Below, in pieces: positions 1-8,717 of a stretch of 64,000 nt of DNA (position 1 is its first letter; each line of letters begins with the position of its first letter). Position numbers and translations under genes: made by a program. This DNA is from an uncultured Polaribacter sp. GTDB lineage: Bacteria; Bacteroidota; Bacteroidia; Flavobacteriales; Flavobacteriaceae. The DNA lies in contig CALSRX010000005.1 of assembly GCA_943788865.1 (NCBI GenBank), positions 310,001 to 374,000 on the forward strand, given 5' to 3'. The notes beneath the pieces were generated by a model, which saw only the letters and a list, made by a program, of their open reading frames with translations, was not told the origin of the DNA and ran no database searches.

Positions 1-726
1 GCTGCATTTTTCGACCCGTATATTGATAATCCTTCAGATAAAGGTTTTTTCGTAATGCCAATGGATAAAATTTACAACTATGTTAAAGATGCTGATAATG
101 AAAATTTTCAGGTAATGATTCATGCCATTGGAGATAAAGCCATTAATAATTTGCTGAATACTTTTGAAACAGTTGAAAAAGAGAATGGAGAAAAAGACAG
201 AAGGTTTAGAGTTGAACATGCACAACATATAGCTCAAAACGACTTTAAACGGTTTGCTCAATTAAATGTGATACTGAGTATGCAACCATATCATGCAATT
301 GATGATGGAAGATGGGCAGAGAAATTGATTGGCTCTGAGCGAATCAAAACTACCTATGCGTTTAAATCGTTATTAGAGGCAAAGGCTAATTTAGTATTTG
401 GTAGTGATTGGTTTGTGGCTCCTCCAATACCGTTAATGGGTATTTACGCTGCTGTTACACGTAGAACACTAGATGATAAAAACCCTAAAGGGTGGGTGCC
501 TGAAGAAAAAATAACAGTAGAACAAGCGCTAACAGCATACACTAAAAACGCTGCATATAGTTCTTTTGAAGAAGGAATTAAAGGAACTTTAGAACCGGGG
601 AAATTAGCAGATTTTGTAATTATCAGTGAAGATCTAACAAAAGTTGCTCCAATTAAGATCAAAGATTTGAAAATTTTAGAAACCTATGTTGGAGGAAAAA
701 AGGTGTTTGATATTTTAGACAAATAA
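1..726 (+). CDS. YtcJ-like amidohydrolase (Amidohydro_3), 5'-truncated by window edge
   Basis: The frame is open from base 1 and ends at TAA 724-726, so 241 C-terminal residues are visible and the start lies outside the window. Landmarks are a metal-binding histidine in MIHAIGDKA, RVEHAQHI, GSDWF, then the family's C-terminal segment (EQALTAYTKNAAYSSFEEG and GTLEPGKLADFVI). These match the Amidohydro_3 / YtcJ branch of metal-dependent hydrolases; in this family the true substrate is usually unknown. The N-terminal leader cannot be seen, so secretion cannot be judged. It converges with the tRNA pair on the other strand. Family assignment is secure, substrate is not. Confidence 0.9.
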   Translation, partial: AAFFDPYIDNPSDKGFFVMPMDKIYNYVKDADNENFQVMIHAIGDKAINNLLNTFETVEKENGEKDRRFRVEHAQHIAQNDFKRFAQLNVILSMQPYHAIDDGRWAEKLIGSERIKTTYAFKSLLEAKANLVFGSDWFVAPPIPLMGIYAAVTRRTLDDKNPKGWVPEEKITVEQALTAYTKNAAYSSFEEGIKGTLEPGKLADFVIISEDLTKVAPIKIKDLKILETYVGGKKVFDILDK

Positions 727-732
727 AAATTG

Positions 733-815
733 TGCACATAACAGGAGTCGAACCTGCACTCACGTTGTGAACAAGCCCCTCAAGCCTGCGCGTCTACCAA
801 TTCCGCCATATGTGC
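733..815 (-). tRNA. tRNA-Leu (anticodon GAG)
   Basis: On the minus strand the acceptor arms GCACATA and TATGTGC pair, and the D-loop contains GGTAGAC. The anticodon stem CAGGC/GCTTG encloses the loop TTGAGGG (anticodon GAG), followed by a long class II variable arm and the T-arm AGGTTCGACTCCT. The discriminator is A at 733. CCA is not fully encoded: CA follows. Confidence 0.95.
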
Positions 816-830
816 ATAGTATTGAAACAA

Positions 831-857
831 AAAAAGTTAAGCAATGCTTAACTTTTT
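831..857 (-). terminator. Hairpin between tRNA-Lys and tRNA-Leu
   Basis: There is a perfect 12-bp inverted repeat (AAAAAGTTAAGC / GCTTAACTTTTT) with a 3-nt loop. It lies just 3' of tRNA-Lys on the minus strand and ends in a T run, consistent with a terminator or 3' processing hairpin for tRNA-Lys. tRNA-Leu would then need its own promoter, or read-through. Confidence 0.7.
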
Positions 858-859
858 AG

Positions 860-932
860 TGACCGGGCTGGGGCTCGAACCCAGGACCCTCTCCTTAAAA
901 GGGAGATGCTCTACCAACTGAGCTACCAGGTC
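860..932 (-). tRNA. tRNA-Lys (anticodon TTT)
   Basis: The acceptor arms GACCTGG/CCCGGTC pair with one wobble. The D-arm is GCTC/GAGC, the anticodon stem TCTCC/GGAGA encloses CTTTTAA (anticodon TTT), and the T-arm is CTGGG/CCCAG around TTCGAGC. The discriminator is A at 860. CCA is not encoded. Confidence 0.96.
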
Positions 933-954
933 TTGCTTTGTTTAAAAGCGAGTG

Positions 955-962
955 CAAATATA
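955..962 (-). promoter_or_regulatory. -7 box of tRNA-Lys promoter
   Basis: The minus strand reads TATATTTG, matching the Bacteroidota -7 consensus TAnnTTTG, 22 bases upstream of the mature tRNA 5' end. No clear -33 TTG is seen. Confidence 0.6.
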
Positions 963-1035
963 CTACCTATTGTTTAAAAAATAAAAGAATTTCTGCATAA
1001 ATTTAACGATATTTGATGCGTAAAAATTATAGAAG

Positions 1036-1558
1036 ATGGAAATAGTTTTATTGGGGTATATGGGAAGTGGAAAATCTACAATTGGTAAGTATATTTCTGA
1101 TAAAATGAATTTAACGTATCTAGATTTAGACAGCTATATTGAAGAGAAAGAGAAGATGTCTATTTCTCAACTTTTTGCGACAAAAGGAGAAATCTATTTT
1201 AGAAAACAAGAAGGTATTTATTTAAAAGAAATCTTAGAGTTAAAATCTAATTATGTTTTAGCTCTTGGAGGCGGAACGCCTTGTTATGGTATCAATATGC
1301 AGCTCATAAATGATAGCAATGCCATTAGTTTTTATTTAAAAGCAAGTATCCCTTTTTTAGTGTATAGGTTAGGTACAGGAAGAAGAAATCGGCCATTAAT
1401 TGCTCACTTAAATAGATGGGCAATTGCTAGAATACATCGCTAAACACCTGTTTGAAAGAGCTTCTTTTTATGAGCAATCTAACTTTAAGGTGGCTATAGA
1501 TAATAAATCAATTGAAGAAATTTATTGTGATATTGCTGTTCAAACTTACATTAAATAA
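1036..1558 (+). pseudogene. aroK: Shikimate kinase, frameshifted near 1413
   Basis: The N-terminal part has the Walker A loop GYMGSGKST, the shikimate-site stretch DLDSYIEEKE, GGGTP and the RNRPL lid segment. The frame breaks after IAHLN near base 1413 and runs into TAA at 1441-1443. One base downstream the sequence continues as DGQLLEYIAKHLFERA and ends at TAA 1556-1558. Rejoined, the product is about 173 residues, the normal length for shikimate kinase, which phosphorylates shikimate with ATP in chorismate synthesis. A single inserted base explains the break. Translated as given, the protein loses its C-terminal helix. Because the pathway partner aroB (48.7 kb) is intact, a sequence error is as likely as a real lesion. 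Confidence 0.85.
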
Positions 1559-1573
1559 GTAATTGCTTTATTT

Positions 1574-2057
1574 TTAGTAAATTCTACCGCTAACATGTTC
1601 TTGTAAAGTTGTAGAAAGAGAAATTCCTTTAAAATCTGCTTTTACTGGATATTTTTTATGATTTCTGTTGACTAAAACAGCAGTTTTAAATCGCTTTAAT
1701 GGAACTTCTAAAAAGTGTTTAATCCCGTAAATTAAAGTAGCGCCAGAATTCAATACATCATCTACCAGCACTAGCGATTTATTTTTATACATCGTCACTT
1801 GTAATTGTAGTTTTAATAGGGCTTAAAGGATTTTTTCTTGTCAATTATAACCTCACACATAAGAATAGTTTAAATGGTAGAAATCTTAGACAACTCTTTT
1901 TCTATCTCTTTTGCAAATAAAAAGCCATTACCATGTAATTCCTGCAATAACAACTCTCTTTTTCGTTGCTATTACTCTCAAGAATTTGGTAGGCAATTCT
2001 TTTTATTTTTTGTTGAATTTGTTGAGATGTTAAAATGATGTTTTTTTCTGCTGTCAT
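1574..2057 (-). pseudogene. PyrR-like phosphoribosyltransferase, frameshifted
   Basis: The C-terminal 74 residues carry the PRPP-binding signature VLVDDVLNSGAT and end in LQEHVSGRIY. The N-terminal part begins at ATG 2055-2057 (MTAEKNIILTSQQIQQKIK) in another frame, and at least two to three single-base shifts separate the two (around 1985, 1860 and 1795). Rejoined, it gives about 160 residues, the size of PyrR-family PRTases, which convert uracil to UMP and in some bacteria regulate pyr genes. Whether this one regulates anything cannot be seen. It is convergent with aroK. Confidence 0.75.
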
Positions 2058-2088
2058 TACATGTATTTATAAAGCAAAGATATTAAAA

Positions 2089-2473
2089 TTAACTTTCAGT
2101 TGGAGTAGAAGCATCATAATATCCGTCAATGTCTCTTCGATCTTTTTTGGTAGGTCTTCCAGCACCTTTTTTTCGATAATAGTCTTTAGAGTATTTTAAG
2201 AAGTTCGGTTTTCTCAAACTCTTCCTTCGGAGTCAAATCTTTGCGGTATAAATCAACAAGTTTTGCACCAACTCTATTGCTAGGAACATCTAAAACTTTG
2301 ATTTTATAATTAATTTGATTCTTTCGGATGCCAATTAATTCATTTCCGTACACTTCTTTTGAGGGTTTGCAATTTGCATCATCTATTTTAACATGTCCCT
2401 TTTTACAAGCCTCAGTAGCAATAGTTCTTGTTTTAAAAATCCGAATGCACCACAAATATTTATCAATTCTCAT
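2089..2473 (-). pseudogene. hslR: S4-domain RNA-binding protein HslR-like, frameshifted near the C-terminus
   Basis: The protein starts MRIDKYLWCIRIFKTRTIA and includes ACKKGHVKI, an S4 RNA-binding domain of the heat-shock protein 15 (Hsp15/HslR) type, which binds 50S subunits carrying stalled nascent chains. The first frame stops at 2186 after EKTELLKIL. One base over, the lysine/arginine-rich tail continues (SKDYYRKKGAGRPTKKDRRD) to TAA at 2089-2091. Total length is 385 nt, one more than a multiple of three, which fits a single inserted base. The rejoined length of about 128 residues is normal for the family. Confidence 0.82.
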
Positions 2474-2552
2474 ATAAAAAGTTAAAATTTCAATATTCTC
2501 TTTTTACAAAGGTATGAAAATCGTAAATTGCGCCCTTAAATTTAGTAATTAG

Positions 2553-3434
2553 ATGATAATAATAAAAAATATATTGATAGTAGCAATTGCATCTAGTTCT
2601 AATATATGCTTGTAGTGCTAGTAATCCGTTTATCGATGATTTTGATCATGCAGGTCAAGCTTTAATTGACAATGACTACCCTGGTGATATTATTTAACAA
2701 ATCATTATTATGACACAGCTATAGATTCTATCAAGCCAATAACTTCACTGGTGCAACAGCTCTTGATTGATGATGTGAACTTAAAAACTCAAGAATGTAA
2801 CATTTTGATGATATAGATTACAAATTGTATTATTATGTTGTAAGTCAGGGAGTTCCCAATCCAGTAAAAGGATATCCAACCGTAATGGATTCTGTTTTAA
2901 CAAAATATCAAGGGAAACAAATTAACTACGACAACATTAACTGAGTTTTTGAAACTCAAACTAATGCAGTTTGGTTTACGTTAGATGCTGTAATTAAAGG
3001 ATGGTCTTATGGTTTTACACATTTTAAAGGTGGAGAAAACATAACTACTAATGGTCCAATTACCTATCAAGATCCTGGAAAGGGTTTTTATTTATTCCTT
3101 CTGGATTGGCGTATAGAAATTTGGAACTGGTGGGACTATTAATGCAAATACTTGTTTGGTTTTTAGAATTGAATTATTTGATATAGTAGAAAACACCGAT
3201 CATGATAATGATGGTTTAGCATCATATTAGAAATTGAAGATGCCTGTAGGAGTCTGATCCTAGAAATGATGATACAGATGGAGATTTTCTGCAATTTTTA
3301 AGACGCAGATGATGATAATGATGGGGTACCAACCATAAAAGAAGATGCAAATGGGGATGGAGATCCTAGCAAATGACTTTAGTGATCCAAGTAATCCAAC
3401 ATTACCAGATTATTTAAATCCAGAAATTAATTAA
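2553..3434 (+). pseudogene. FKBP-type peptidyl-prolyl isomerase lipoprotein with Asp-rich C-terminal repeats, multiply frameshifted
   Basis: No single frame is open, but joined frames read as one protein. It has a short hydrophobic leader from ATG 2553, then DFDHAGQALIDNDYPGD, then an FKBP fold (WFTLDAVIKGWSYGFTHFKG, ITYQDPGKGF, FIPSGLAYRNFGTGGTINAN, CLVFRIELFDIVE). The acidic tail contains DHDNDG, DPRNDDTDGD, DADDDNDGV and DPSNP, resembling calcium-binding thrombospondin-3-like repeats. It ends at TAA 3432-3434 before a terminator. At least six frame changes or in-frame stops are needed, more than in its neighbours. FKBP proteins catalyse proline isomerization; a leader plus this tail suggests an envelope-located folding factor. 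It may be true decay or dense sequence error. Confidence 0.7.
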
Positions 3435-3450
3435 CAAATGATATATATAA

Positions 3451-3483
3451 AAAAAAGCTCTTGAAATTCTAAGAGCTTTTTTT
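3451..3483. terminator. Bidirectional terminator between convergent genes
   Basis: The stem AAAAAAGCTCTT / AAGAGCTTTTTT with an 8-nt loop is followed by T runs in both directions. It serves the FKBP gene on plus and the barrel protein on minus. Confidence 0.85.
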
Positions 3484-3500
3484 ATGTATTTAATTATTTT

Positions 3501-4094
3501 TTAGAATCTGTAAGACAATCCTAAATAATTTGATTACTCTATTATCAAATTCAATACTCGTAGTATATCTACAAAAACGAGCTTCAGTATTGCTAAAGCC
3601 TCTTTCCCAACGAACATCTATTCCTAAGTTTCCCAAATTCAATTCCAGCACTAGATTGCATACCAATGAAAACTTATCTAAGCTAACTTCCTTAATATCA
3701 CTAAGTCCAAAATCTGAGTTTAGAACATATTGAAAAGAAGGGCCAATAAATACATTTCCAAAACCTAAGAACTTTCTTTCCAAATAATACAGGAACATCA
3801 ATTTTTTTAAAATCTGTAAGAGAGTATTATTTCCTTCTGTATAGATATTCACTTTTTAATTGAGTATAAACAATTTCTGGTCTAATATAAATACCAACTA
3901 CAGGTAATTTTCCTCTAACCACATTCCTGCATGATATCCTGTTTGGCTTTCTGCGCCTTCAAACACATTTTCACAACTCCAAAAGTAGTCTCCGAATTAT
4001 AATTGACTCCCACCTTTTAATCCAAATTGAGTTGTGCGTTGTGAATTTGACTTAAAGCAGAATGTCAAACAAGCATTAAAAGTATTTTTTTCAT
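3501..4094 (-). pseudogene. PorT-type outer-membrane beta-barrel protein, frameshifted
   Basis: The start at ATG 4092-4094 gives a signal-like MKKILLMLV, then after a shift a first barrel strand (TTQFGLKGG), GYHAGMWLRGKLPVVGIYIR, PEIVYTQLKSEY, VFIGPSFQYVLNSDFG and LGIDVRWERGFSN. The ending GLSYRF with TAA at 3501-3503 is typical of small flavobacterial outer-membrane barrels, which finish in an aromatic residue. The open stretch nearest this runs to 3490 in a different frame and so misses the native C-terminus. At least three indels are needed. Function beyond outer-membrane location is unknown. Confidence 0.7.
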
Positions 4095-4126
4095 ACATTT
4101 TTTATTTTATATAAAAATAAAATAAA

Positions 4127-5083
4127 TTATTTTCTTGCAATTACTTTTTTAACGCAGCAACAACTAGCTTCGTCGATTTAATCCATATTTTTCCATCAAT
4201 TGCGCTGGAGTCCAGATTCACCAAAAGTATCATTTACAGCAACAAATTCTTGTGGAGTAGGTGGTTGGTCAGCTAAACATCTCGCAACACTTTCTCCTAA
4301 ACCCCCATATTTATTATGTTCTTCAGCAGTAACAATACATCCTGTTTTGGCAACAGACTTTAAAATTGCTTCTTCATCTAAAGGTTTATGGTATGAATAT
4401 TGATTACTTCAGCACTAATCCCTTCTGCTTCTAATTGTTCTGCAGCTTGTAACGATTCCCAAACCAAATGTCCTGTAGCAACTATCGTTACATCTGTCCC
4501 TTCTGTTAATTGAATTGCTTTACCAATAACAAACTTTTCATCTAGTCTGGCATAAAAACTAGGTACTGTTGGGCGGCCAAAACGTAAATAAACAGGACCT
4601 TCATGTTCTGCAATAGCAATTGTTGCTGCTTTGGTTTGATTGTAGTCACAGGTATTAATTACTGTCATTCCTGGCAACATTTTCATCAAACCGATATCTT
4701 CTAAAATTTGATGAGTAGCACCGTCTTCTCCCAAAGTTAATCCCGCATGTGAAGCACAAATTTTTACATTTTTATCAGAATAGGCAATAGATTGGCGAAT
4801 TTGATCGTACACTCTTCCAGTAGAAAAGTTTGCAAATGTTCCTGTAAATGGAATTTTACCACCAATGGTTAAACCTGCAGCAATACCCATCATGTTTGCT
4901 TCTGCGATACCAATTTGAAAGAACCTATCTGGATGATTCTTTAGCAAATTCATTCATTTTTAAGGAACCAATTAAATCGGCACATAAGGCAACAACATTA
5001 GGATTTGTTTTTCCTAACTCTGTTAAACCATCACCAAACCCAGATCTGGTATCTTTCTTTTCTGTGAAAGTGTATTTTTTCAT
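4127..5083 (-). pseudogene. Transketolase C-terminal subunit, frameshifted
   Basis: The start [20 protein letters not shown] lies at 5081-5083 and the end VIARK plus TAA at 4127-4129. The span of 957 nt fits a protein of about 318 residues, usual for the separate C-terminal half of transketolase (pyrimidine-binding and C-terminal domains). Landmarks are [48 protein letters not shown] and VTAEEHNKYGGLGESVA. Indels sit near 4940 (extra base after FAKE), 4385 (one A missing in an A run, so HTIKPLDEE becomes HTINL stop), and two near 4220 and 4165. It follows maf by 53 bases on the same strand. The N-terminal half lies far away at 46.5 kb; both halves are needed for activity. Confidence 0.85.
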
Positions 5084-5136
5084 TATAATATATTTGTTGT
5101 TTTGAGCAAAAATAATAATAAAAAGGTAGCAAAAGC

Positions 5137-5714
5137 TTACAATTTTATCAATTCTTTATATAACTTTTGAACAGGCAATCCCATAACATTAAAATAACTG
5201 CCTTCAATTTTTTCTATACCAATAAAACCAATCCATTCTTGAATTCCGTAGCTACCAGCCTTGTCGTAAGGTTTGTGATTTTCTACATAATAGTGTATTT
5301 CATCAACAGTTAAATTCTTTAAAATACACATTGGTTATATCATTAAAAAGCGTTTGAAAATTCTTTCCTTTGATACTAACTGACGTAATAACTTGGTGCT
5401 TTTACCTGATAATTCTTGTAGCATTTTAATAGCATCTTTTTGTCTTTTGGTTTCCCTAAAGCCTTTTCGTCTAACCAAACAATAGTGTCTGAGGTGATTA
5501 ATAAATCATTTTCTTTTAAATCTGTAAAAGGTTTTGATTTTAAATCGGCTAAATAATCTGTAATTGCTGTACCTTCAAGTGTTGACGGATATACTTCTTC
5601 AACTTCTTTTAATTGAATGGTAAAAGGAATGTCTAAATCTTTAAAGAATTGTTGCCTTCTAGGAGATTTTGATGCTAAAATGACGTTGTATTTAGAAAGT
5701 TTTTTTCTTAGCAT
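5137..5714 (-). pseudogene. maf: Maf-like nucleoside triphosphate pyrophosphatase, frameshifted
   Basis: The N-terminal 112 residues carry the Maf signature ILASKSPRRQQFF, with SDTIVWLDEKALGKPKD further on. The frame is lost near 5410, where the sequence resumes in other frames as LQELSGK and HQVITSVSIKGKNFQTLF. It then closes with VDEIHYYVENHKPYDKAGSY and ends LYKELIKL at 5137. Three small indels (near 5410-5420, 5390 and 5320) explain this; the last is an extra A in GAATTTAACTG. The rejoined length of about 193 residues is normal. Maf proteins hydrolyse non-canonical or m5U/UTP nucleotides. It follows the UbiA-family gene with a 3-base gap, so it is co-transcribed. Confidence 0.85.
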
Positions 5715-5717
5715 TTC

Positions 5718-6638
5718 CTAAATTTTAATAAGTGACATTGATAAAATTCCAAAAAACATAATTAGCTTAATTAAGTTGCTCAATGAGTGAAAATCTTTTT
5801 TGGTTTTTGAGCTAAACAATTTATATAAAAACCAAACAAATGGCGTAACCACAAAAAGTAATGTATACCAAAGTAAAATAGGGATATGTACAAACTCTTC
5901 TTTTATAATAAATAGAATAAATACAAACACGACTGAAGAAATAACCAGTACAATGTTTCTTGTTCTTTTAACTCCAATTAGAATAGGTAATGTATTCATT
6001 TTTAGAGCATAATCTCCTTTTAAGTCTTCAATATCTTTAATGATCTCTCTAATTAAAGTCATAAAAAAAGCAAAAATAATATAGATAAAAATATAGATAG
6101 TTACTGAAATTGATGTAAAGAAATTTGTAATTTCATCAGACAAATTAGAAGCTGTATTTGTGTTTTTTATTTCAAAAACATAGACTATAAAAATGGTAAG
6201 TGCAATTAAAAAAGAAGTCACTAAATTTCCGAATACAGCAATTCTTTTTAATGTTTTTGAATACCAATAAAGCAATCCAATTGCGGTTATAAAGAATAAT
6301 GAATATGCGATGTGTTCTTTTAAAAAAGAAACATAGATCCCAATAATTAAACCAATTATAGTGAGCATAAAATAAGAAACAAGTGCTTTCTTTTTTGAAA
6401 TGCTTAAACCAATATAGACTTTAGAAGGTTTGTTTATTTTATCAGCTTCAATATCAAAAACATCATTAATAACATACCCACCAGCTGTTATATAAAGAAT
6501 ACTGATAACTAATAAAATGAATTGAAAATCTGAAATTGTAGAAATTAACGAATCAATGATGGCATATTTTGTTAAAACTAAGGTTAGTAAAACCATCAAG
6601 AGGTTTTTGTATCTAATTAGTTTTAAGAAAGAAATCAT
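5718..6638 (-). CDS. UbiA-family prenyltransferase (geranylgeranylglycerol-phosphate geranylgeranyltransferase-like)
   Basis: This is a 306-residue polytopic membrane protein with about nine hydrophobic segments. It has the two aspartate-rich motifs of the UbiA superfamily: NDVFDIEADKINKP near residue 60 and KDIEDLKGDYALKMNTLPI near 200. These bind Mg-diphosphate of a polyprenyl donor. Flavobacterial orthologues are usually annotated as geranylgeranylglycerol-phosphate geranylgeranyltransferase, but the acceptor cannot be read from sequence; menaquinone-type or other prenyl acceptors remain possible. Its ATG shares one base with the smpB stop (TAATG) and maf follows 3 bases later, so it is the middle of a smpB-ubiA-maf operon. 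Confidence 0.88.
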   Translation of the reverse strand: MISFLKLIRYKNLLMVLLTLVLTKYAIIDSLISTISDFQFILLVISILYITAGGYVINDVFDIEADKINKPSKVYIGLSISKKKALVSYFMLTIIGLIIGIYVSFLKEHIAYSLFFITAIGLLYWYSKTLKRIAVFGNLVTSFLIALTIFIVYVFEIKNTNTASNLSDEITNFFTSISVTIYIFIYIIFAFFMTLIREIIKDIEDLKGDYALKMNTLPILIGVKRTRNIVLVISSVVFVFILFIIKEEFVHIPILLWYTLLFVVTPFVWFLYKLFSSKTKKDFHSLSNLIKLIMFFGILSMSLIKI

Positions 6639-7096
6639 TATTTATAGGCTTTTTTAATTCTATCTAAATCGCGCTTATTATCTCGGTCTTTAAGTGTTTC
6701 TCTTTTGTCGTGTAGTTTTTTACCTTTTGCTAAGGCAATATTTAATTTTGCCCAACCCTTGTCTGTTAAAAACAATTTAAGAGGAATAATGGTAAGTCCA
6801 GTATTTTTAACTTCTTTTTCTAATTTTTTAAGCTCTCTCTTGTTTAATAACAATCTTCGTTCGCTTTTTGGATTGTGATTGTAAAAATTACCATGCGAAT
6901 ATTCTTCAATAAACATATTAATAACAAACAATTCTCCACGTTCGTTAAACTCACAAAAACTCTCTGTAATTCTAGCTTTACTTTCTCTGATCGATTTTAT
7001 TTCAGTTCCAGTTAATTGAATTCCAGCTGTATAGGTATCTAAAAAATCATACTCGAAACGAGCTTTTTTATTTTGTATGTTTATTTTTTTCTGCAT
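6638..7096 (-). CDS. smpB: SsrA-binding protein SmpB
   Basis: The 152 residues are full length for SmpB. The OB-fold core shows in KARFEYDFLDTYTAGIQLTG and EIKSIRESKARITESFCEF. The lysine-rich C-terminal tail (KGWAKLNIALAKGKKLHDKR, then ETLKDRDNKRDLDRIKKAYK) enters the ribosomal decoding centre. SmpB delivers tmRNA to stalled ribosomes in trans-translation. The ssrA RNA gene is not in this window. It is first in an operon with the UbiA-family gene and maf; a -7 box TATCTTTG lies 35 bases upstream. Confidence 0.97.
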   Translation of the reverse strand: MQKKINIQNKKARFEYDFLDTYTAGIQLTGTEIKSIRESKARITESFCEFNERGELFVINMFIEEYSHGNFYNHNPKSERRLLLNKRELKKLEKEVKNTGLTIIPLKLFLTDKGWAKLNIALAKGKKLHDKRETLKDRDNKRDLDRIKKAYK

Positions 7097-7130
7097 TGAA
7101 TTGGCAATAAAAATATTATGATAATATTAG

Positions 7131-7138
7131 CAAAGATA
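7131..7138 (-). promoter_or_regulatory. -7 box for smpB operon
   Basis: The minus strand reads TATCTTTG (consensus TAnnTTTG), 34 bases before the smpB ATG. It is divergent from the next promoter. Confidence 0.6.
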
Positions 7139-7143
7139 CATTT

Positions 7144-7171
7144 TTGATTCAGATGAAGAAGTGTATTTTTG
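7144..7171 (+). promoter_or_regulatory. Promoter of the 7218 lipoprotein gene
   Basis: TTG at 7144-7146 and TATTTTTG at 7164-7171 are separated by 17 bases, a full Bacteroidota promoter. The predicted transcript starts near 7177, leaving a leader of about 40 bases to ATG 7218. Confidence 0.6.
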
Positions 7172-7217
7172 ATTTGTAAAGATGTTCTATTTTTATCGAC
7201 CTAGAAAAACAAAAACC

Positions 7218-7958
7218 ATGCGTAACTTTTTATTTATAGCACTACTTGTATTTGCTTCTTGTGATCAAAAAAACTCTTCGCTAACGGCACAGCAAATTAT
7301 TGACAAAGCAATGATAGCTAATGGAGCAGAAAAAGTATCAAATGCAAAAATAGCTTTTGATTTTAGAGATATAAATTACATAGCGATTAGAAACAAAGGG
7401 AATTTTAAACTATCTAGAATTTTCAAAGAGGATTCTATTTTGATCAAAGACGAACTTTCTAATACTGGTTTCAAGCGATTTAAAAACAACCAGCTAAGCA
7501 ACACAATAGATTCTATGGCGGTAAAATATGCAAGTTCTGTAAACTCTGTACATTATTTTTCTCTGCTACCTTTCGGACTTAATGATAAAGCTGTCAAAAA
7601 GAAATTGTTAGAAGATGCTGTTATTAAAGGAGAAGCGTATTATAAAGTTCAAATTAGTTTTTCTGAAGATGGAGGCGGAGAAGATTTTGAAGATGTTTTT
7701 GTGTACTGGATAGGAAAAGAAGATTTTAAAATGGATTATCTAGCCTATAGTTATCATACAGATGGTGGAGGGAAGCGTTTCAGAGAACCTAAAAATGAGC
7801 GTATTGTAAACGGAATTCGGTTTTTGGATTACAACAACTATAAAACAAAAAATGCTTCAACTAAATTAAAAAATTTAGACAAAGCATTTGAAAATAATGA
7901 ACTGATAAAGCTTTCTGAAATTAATTTAGAAAACGTTACAGTTAAGTTATTAGATTAA
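7218..7958 (+). CDS. Putative lipoprotein (DUF6503-like)
   Basis: I chose the internal ATG at 7218 because it gives a lipoprotein signal peptide (MRNFLFIALLVFASC, Cys at about residue 15). The upstream ATG at 7182 would put charged residues before it. The mature part begins with AQQIIDKAMIANGAEKVSNA, a pattern seen in flavobacterial DUF6503 proteins, and is rich in beta strand with DGGGEDFEDVFVYWIG and YHTDGGGKRFREPKNERIV. It has 246 residues. The function is unknown; envelope location is inferred from the lipobox. The 3' end overlaps the convergent phosphatase gene by 4 bases. Confidence 0.8.
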   Translation: MRNFLFIALLVFASCDQKNSSLTAQQIIDKAMIANGAEKVSNAKIAFDFRDINYIAIRNKGNFKLSRIFKEDSILIKDELSNTGFKRFKNNQLSNTIDSMAVKYASSVNSVHYFSLLPFGLNDKAVKKKLLEDAVIKGEAYYKVQISFSEDGGGEDFEDVFVYWIGKEDFKMDYLAYSYHTDGGGKRFREPKNERIVNGIRFLDYNNYKTKNASTKLKNLDKAFENNELIKLSEINLENVTVKLLD

Positions 7959-8464
7959 TGATCTATTTTTAACAATACACTTGTTGCACCACTTTTAGTA
8001 ACTGTAACTATATATAAATTACTGTTGTTATCATCTTCTATTTCTTTGTATTTGTCTTTTCCTAATATTTTATTTGCAAAAACATTTGTTGTGTTACTAT
8101 GACCAACAATTAAGACATTTTTTCCTCTTGTATTGTATTTAAAACCTTCATCGTACATTTTTCTTGGGTCATATACATACAATCTTAAACCGTTTTTTGC
8201 AGCAGTAGGTTGCGCAGTTTCTTTAGTTCTATTGTAATTGGTTGTGTATACCATATTAATATTGGCATTCGATAAAACTTCTGCCCAATGGCCTGCGCGT
8301 TTTGCTCCTTTAATAGTTAAAAAAGGGTCTTTATCACCTTTTACAGCTCTGTTTTTTTCTGCATGGCGAATTAAATAATAGGTGGTAACTACTTCATCTT
8401 TTTCTTGAGCAATTCCTGCGAATGCACCAATCGCAAAAACAATTAGGAATAAATATTTTTTCAT
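7955..8464 (-). CDS. Secreted histidine phosphatase (phosphoglycerate-mutase-like)
   Basis: The 169 residues start with a signal peptide (MKKYLFLIVFAIGAFAGIAQ). The catalytic motif is LIRHAEKN at about residue 32, where the histidine is phosphorylated. The second-site segment is YTTNYNRTKETA, and the C-terminal catalytic histidine lies in VLIVGHSNTT. This places it in branch 2-like small histidine phosphatases (SixA-like size) acting in the periplasm. The substrate is unknown. Confidence 0.88.
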   Translation of the reverse strand: MKKYLFLIVFAIGAFAGIAQEKDEVVTTYYLIRHAEKNRAVKGDKDPFLTIKGAKRAGHWAEVLSNANINMVYTTNYNRTKETAQPTAAKNGLRLYVYDPRKMYDEGFKYNTRGKNVLIVGHSNTTNVFANKILGKDKYKEIEDDNNSNLYIVTVTKSGATSVLLKIDH

Positions 8465-8489
8465 GATGTTTAATTTTTAAAACACGAAT

Positions 8490-8528
8490 ATAAAAAAATA
8501 AAAGCGATGTTTATCAAAACACCGCTTT
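8490..8528 (-). terminator. Terminator downstream of clpB remnant
   Basis: On minus there is a 12-bp stem AAAGCGGTGTTT / AAACATCGCTTT with one mismatch and a 4-nt loop, followed by TATTTTTTTAT. It is probably the native clpB terminator. Confidence 0.75.
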
Positions 8529-8549
8529 ATAACGAACTAAAACGAACTA

Positions 8550-8717
8550 TTAATTCTTAATCAAATCAGATTGATTTCTAAAAACCAACTGATTGTCAAA
8601 AGCATCTAACAAAATAATACTATCGGTTGTTACTCTACCTGCCAATATTTCTTTTGATAACTGGTTTAGCACTTCTTTTTGTATGACACGTTTTACAGGT
8701 CTTGCCCCAAACTCTGG
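8550..8717 (-). pseudogene. clpB: ClpB C-terminal remnant
   Basis: The last 55 codons of the disaggregase ClpB are recognisable. PEFGARPVKRVIQKEVLN is the conserved sensor-2 region of the second AAA+ module, followed by QLSKEILAGRV and a terminal NQSDLIKN with TAA at 8550-8552. Upstream of the PEFGARP proline the minus-strand frame meets TAG at once (8718-8720) and all ClpB similarity ends. Roughly 800 N-terminal residues are missing. The 3' terminator is kept. No start codon exists, so it is not expressible as an independent chaperone. Confidence 0.85.
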
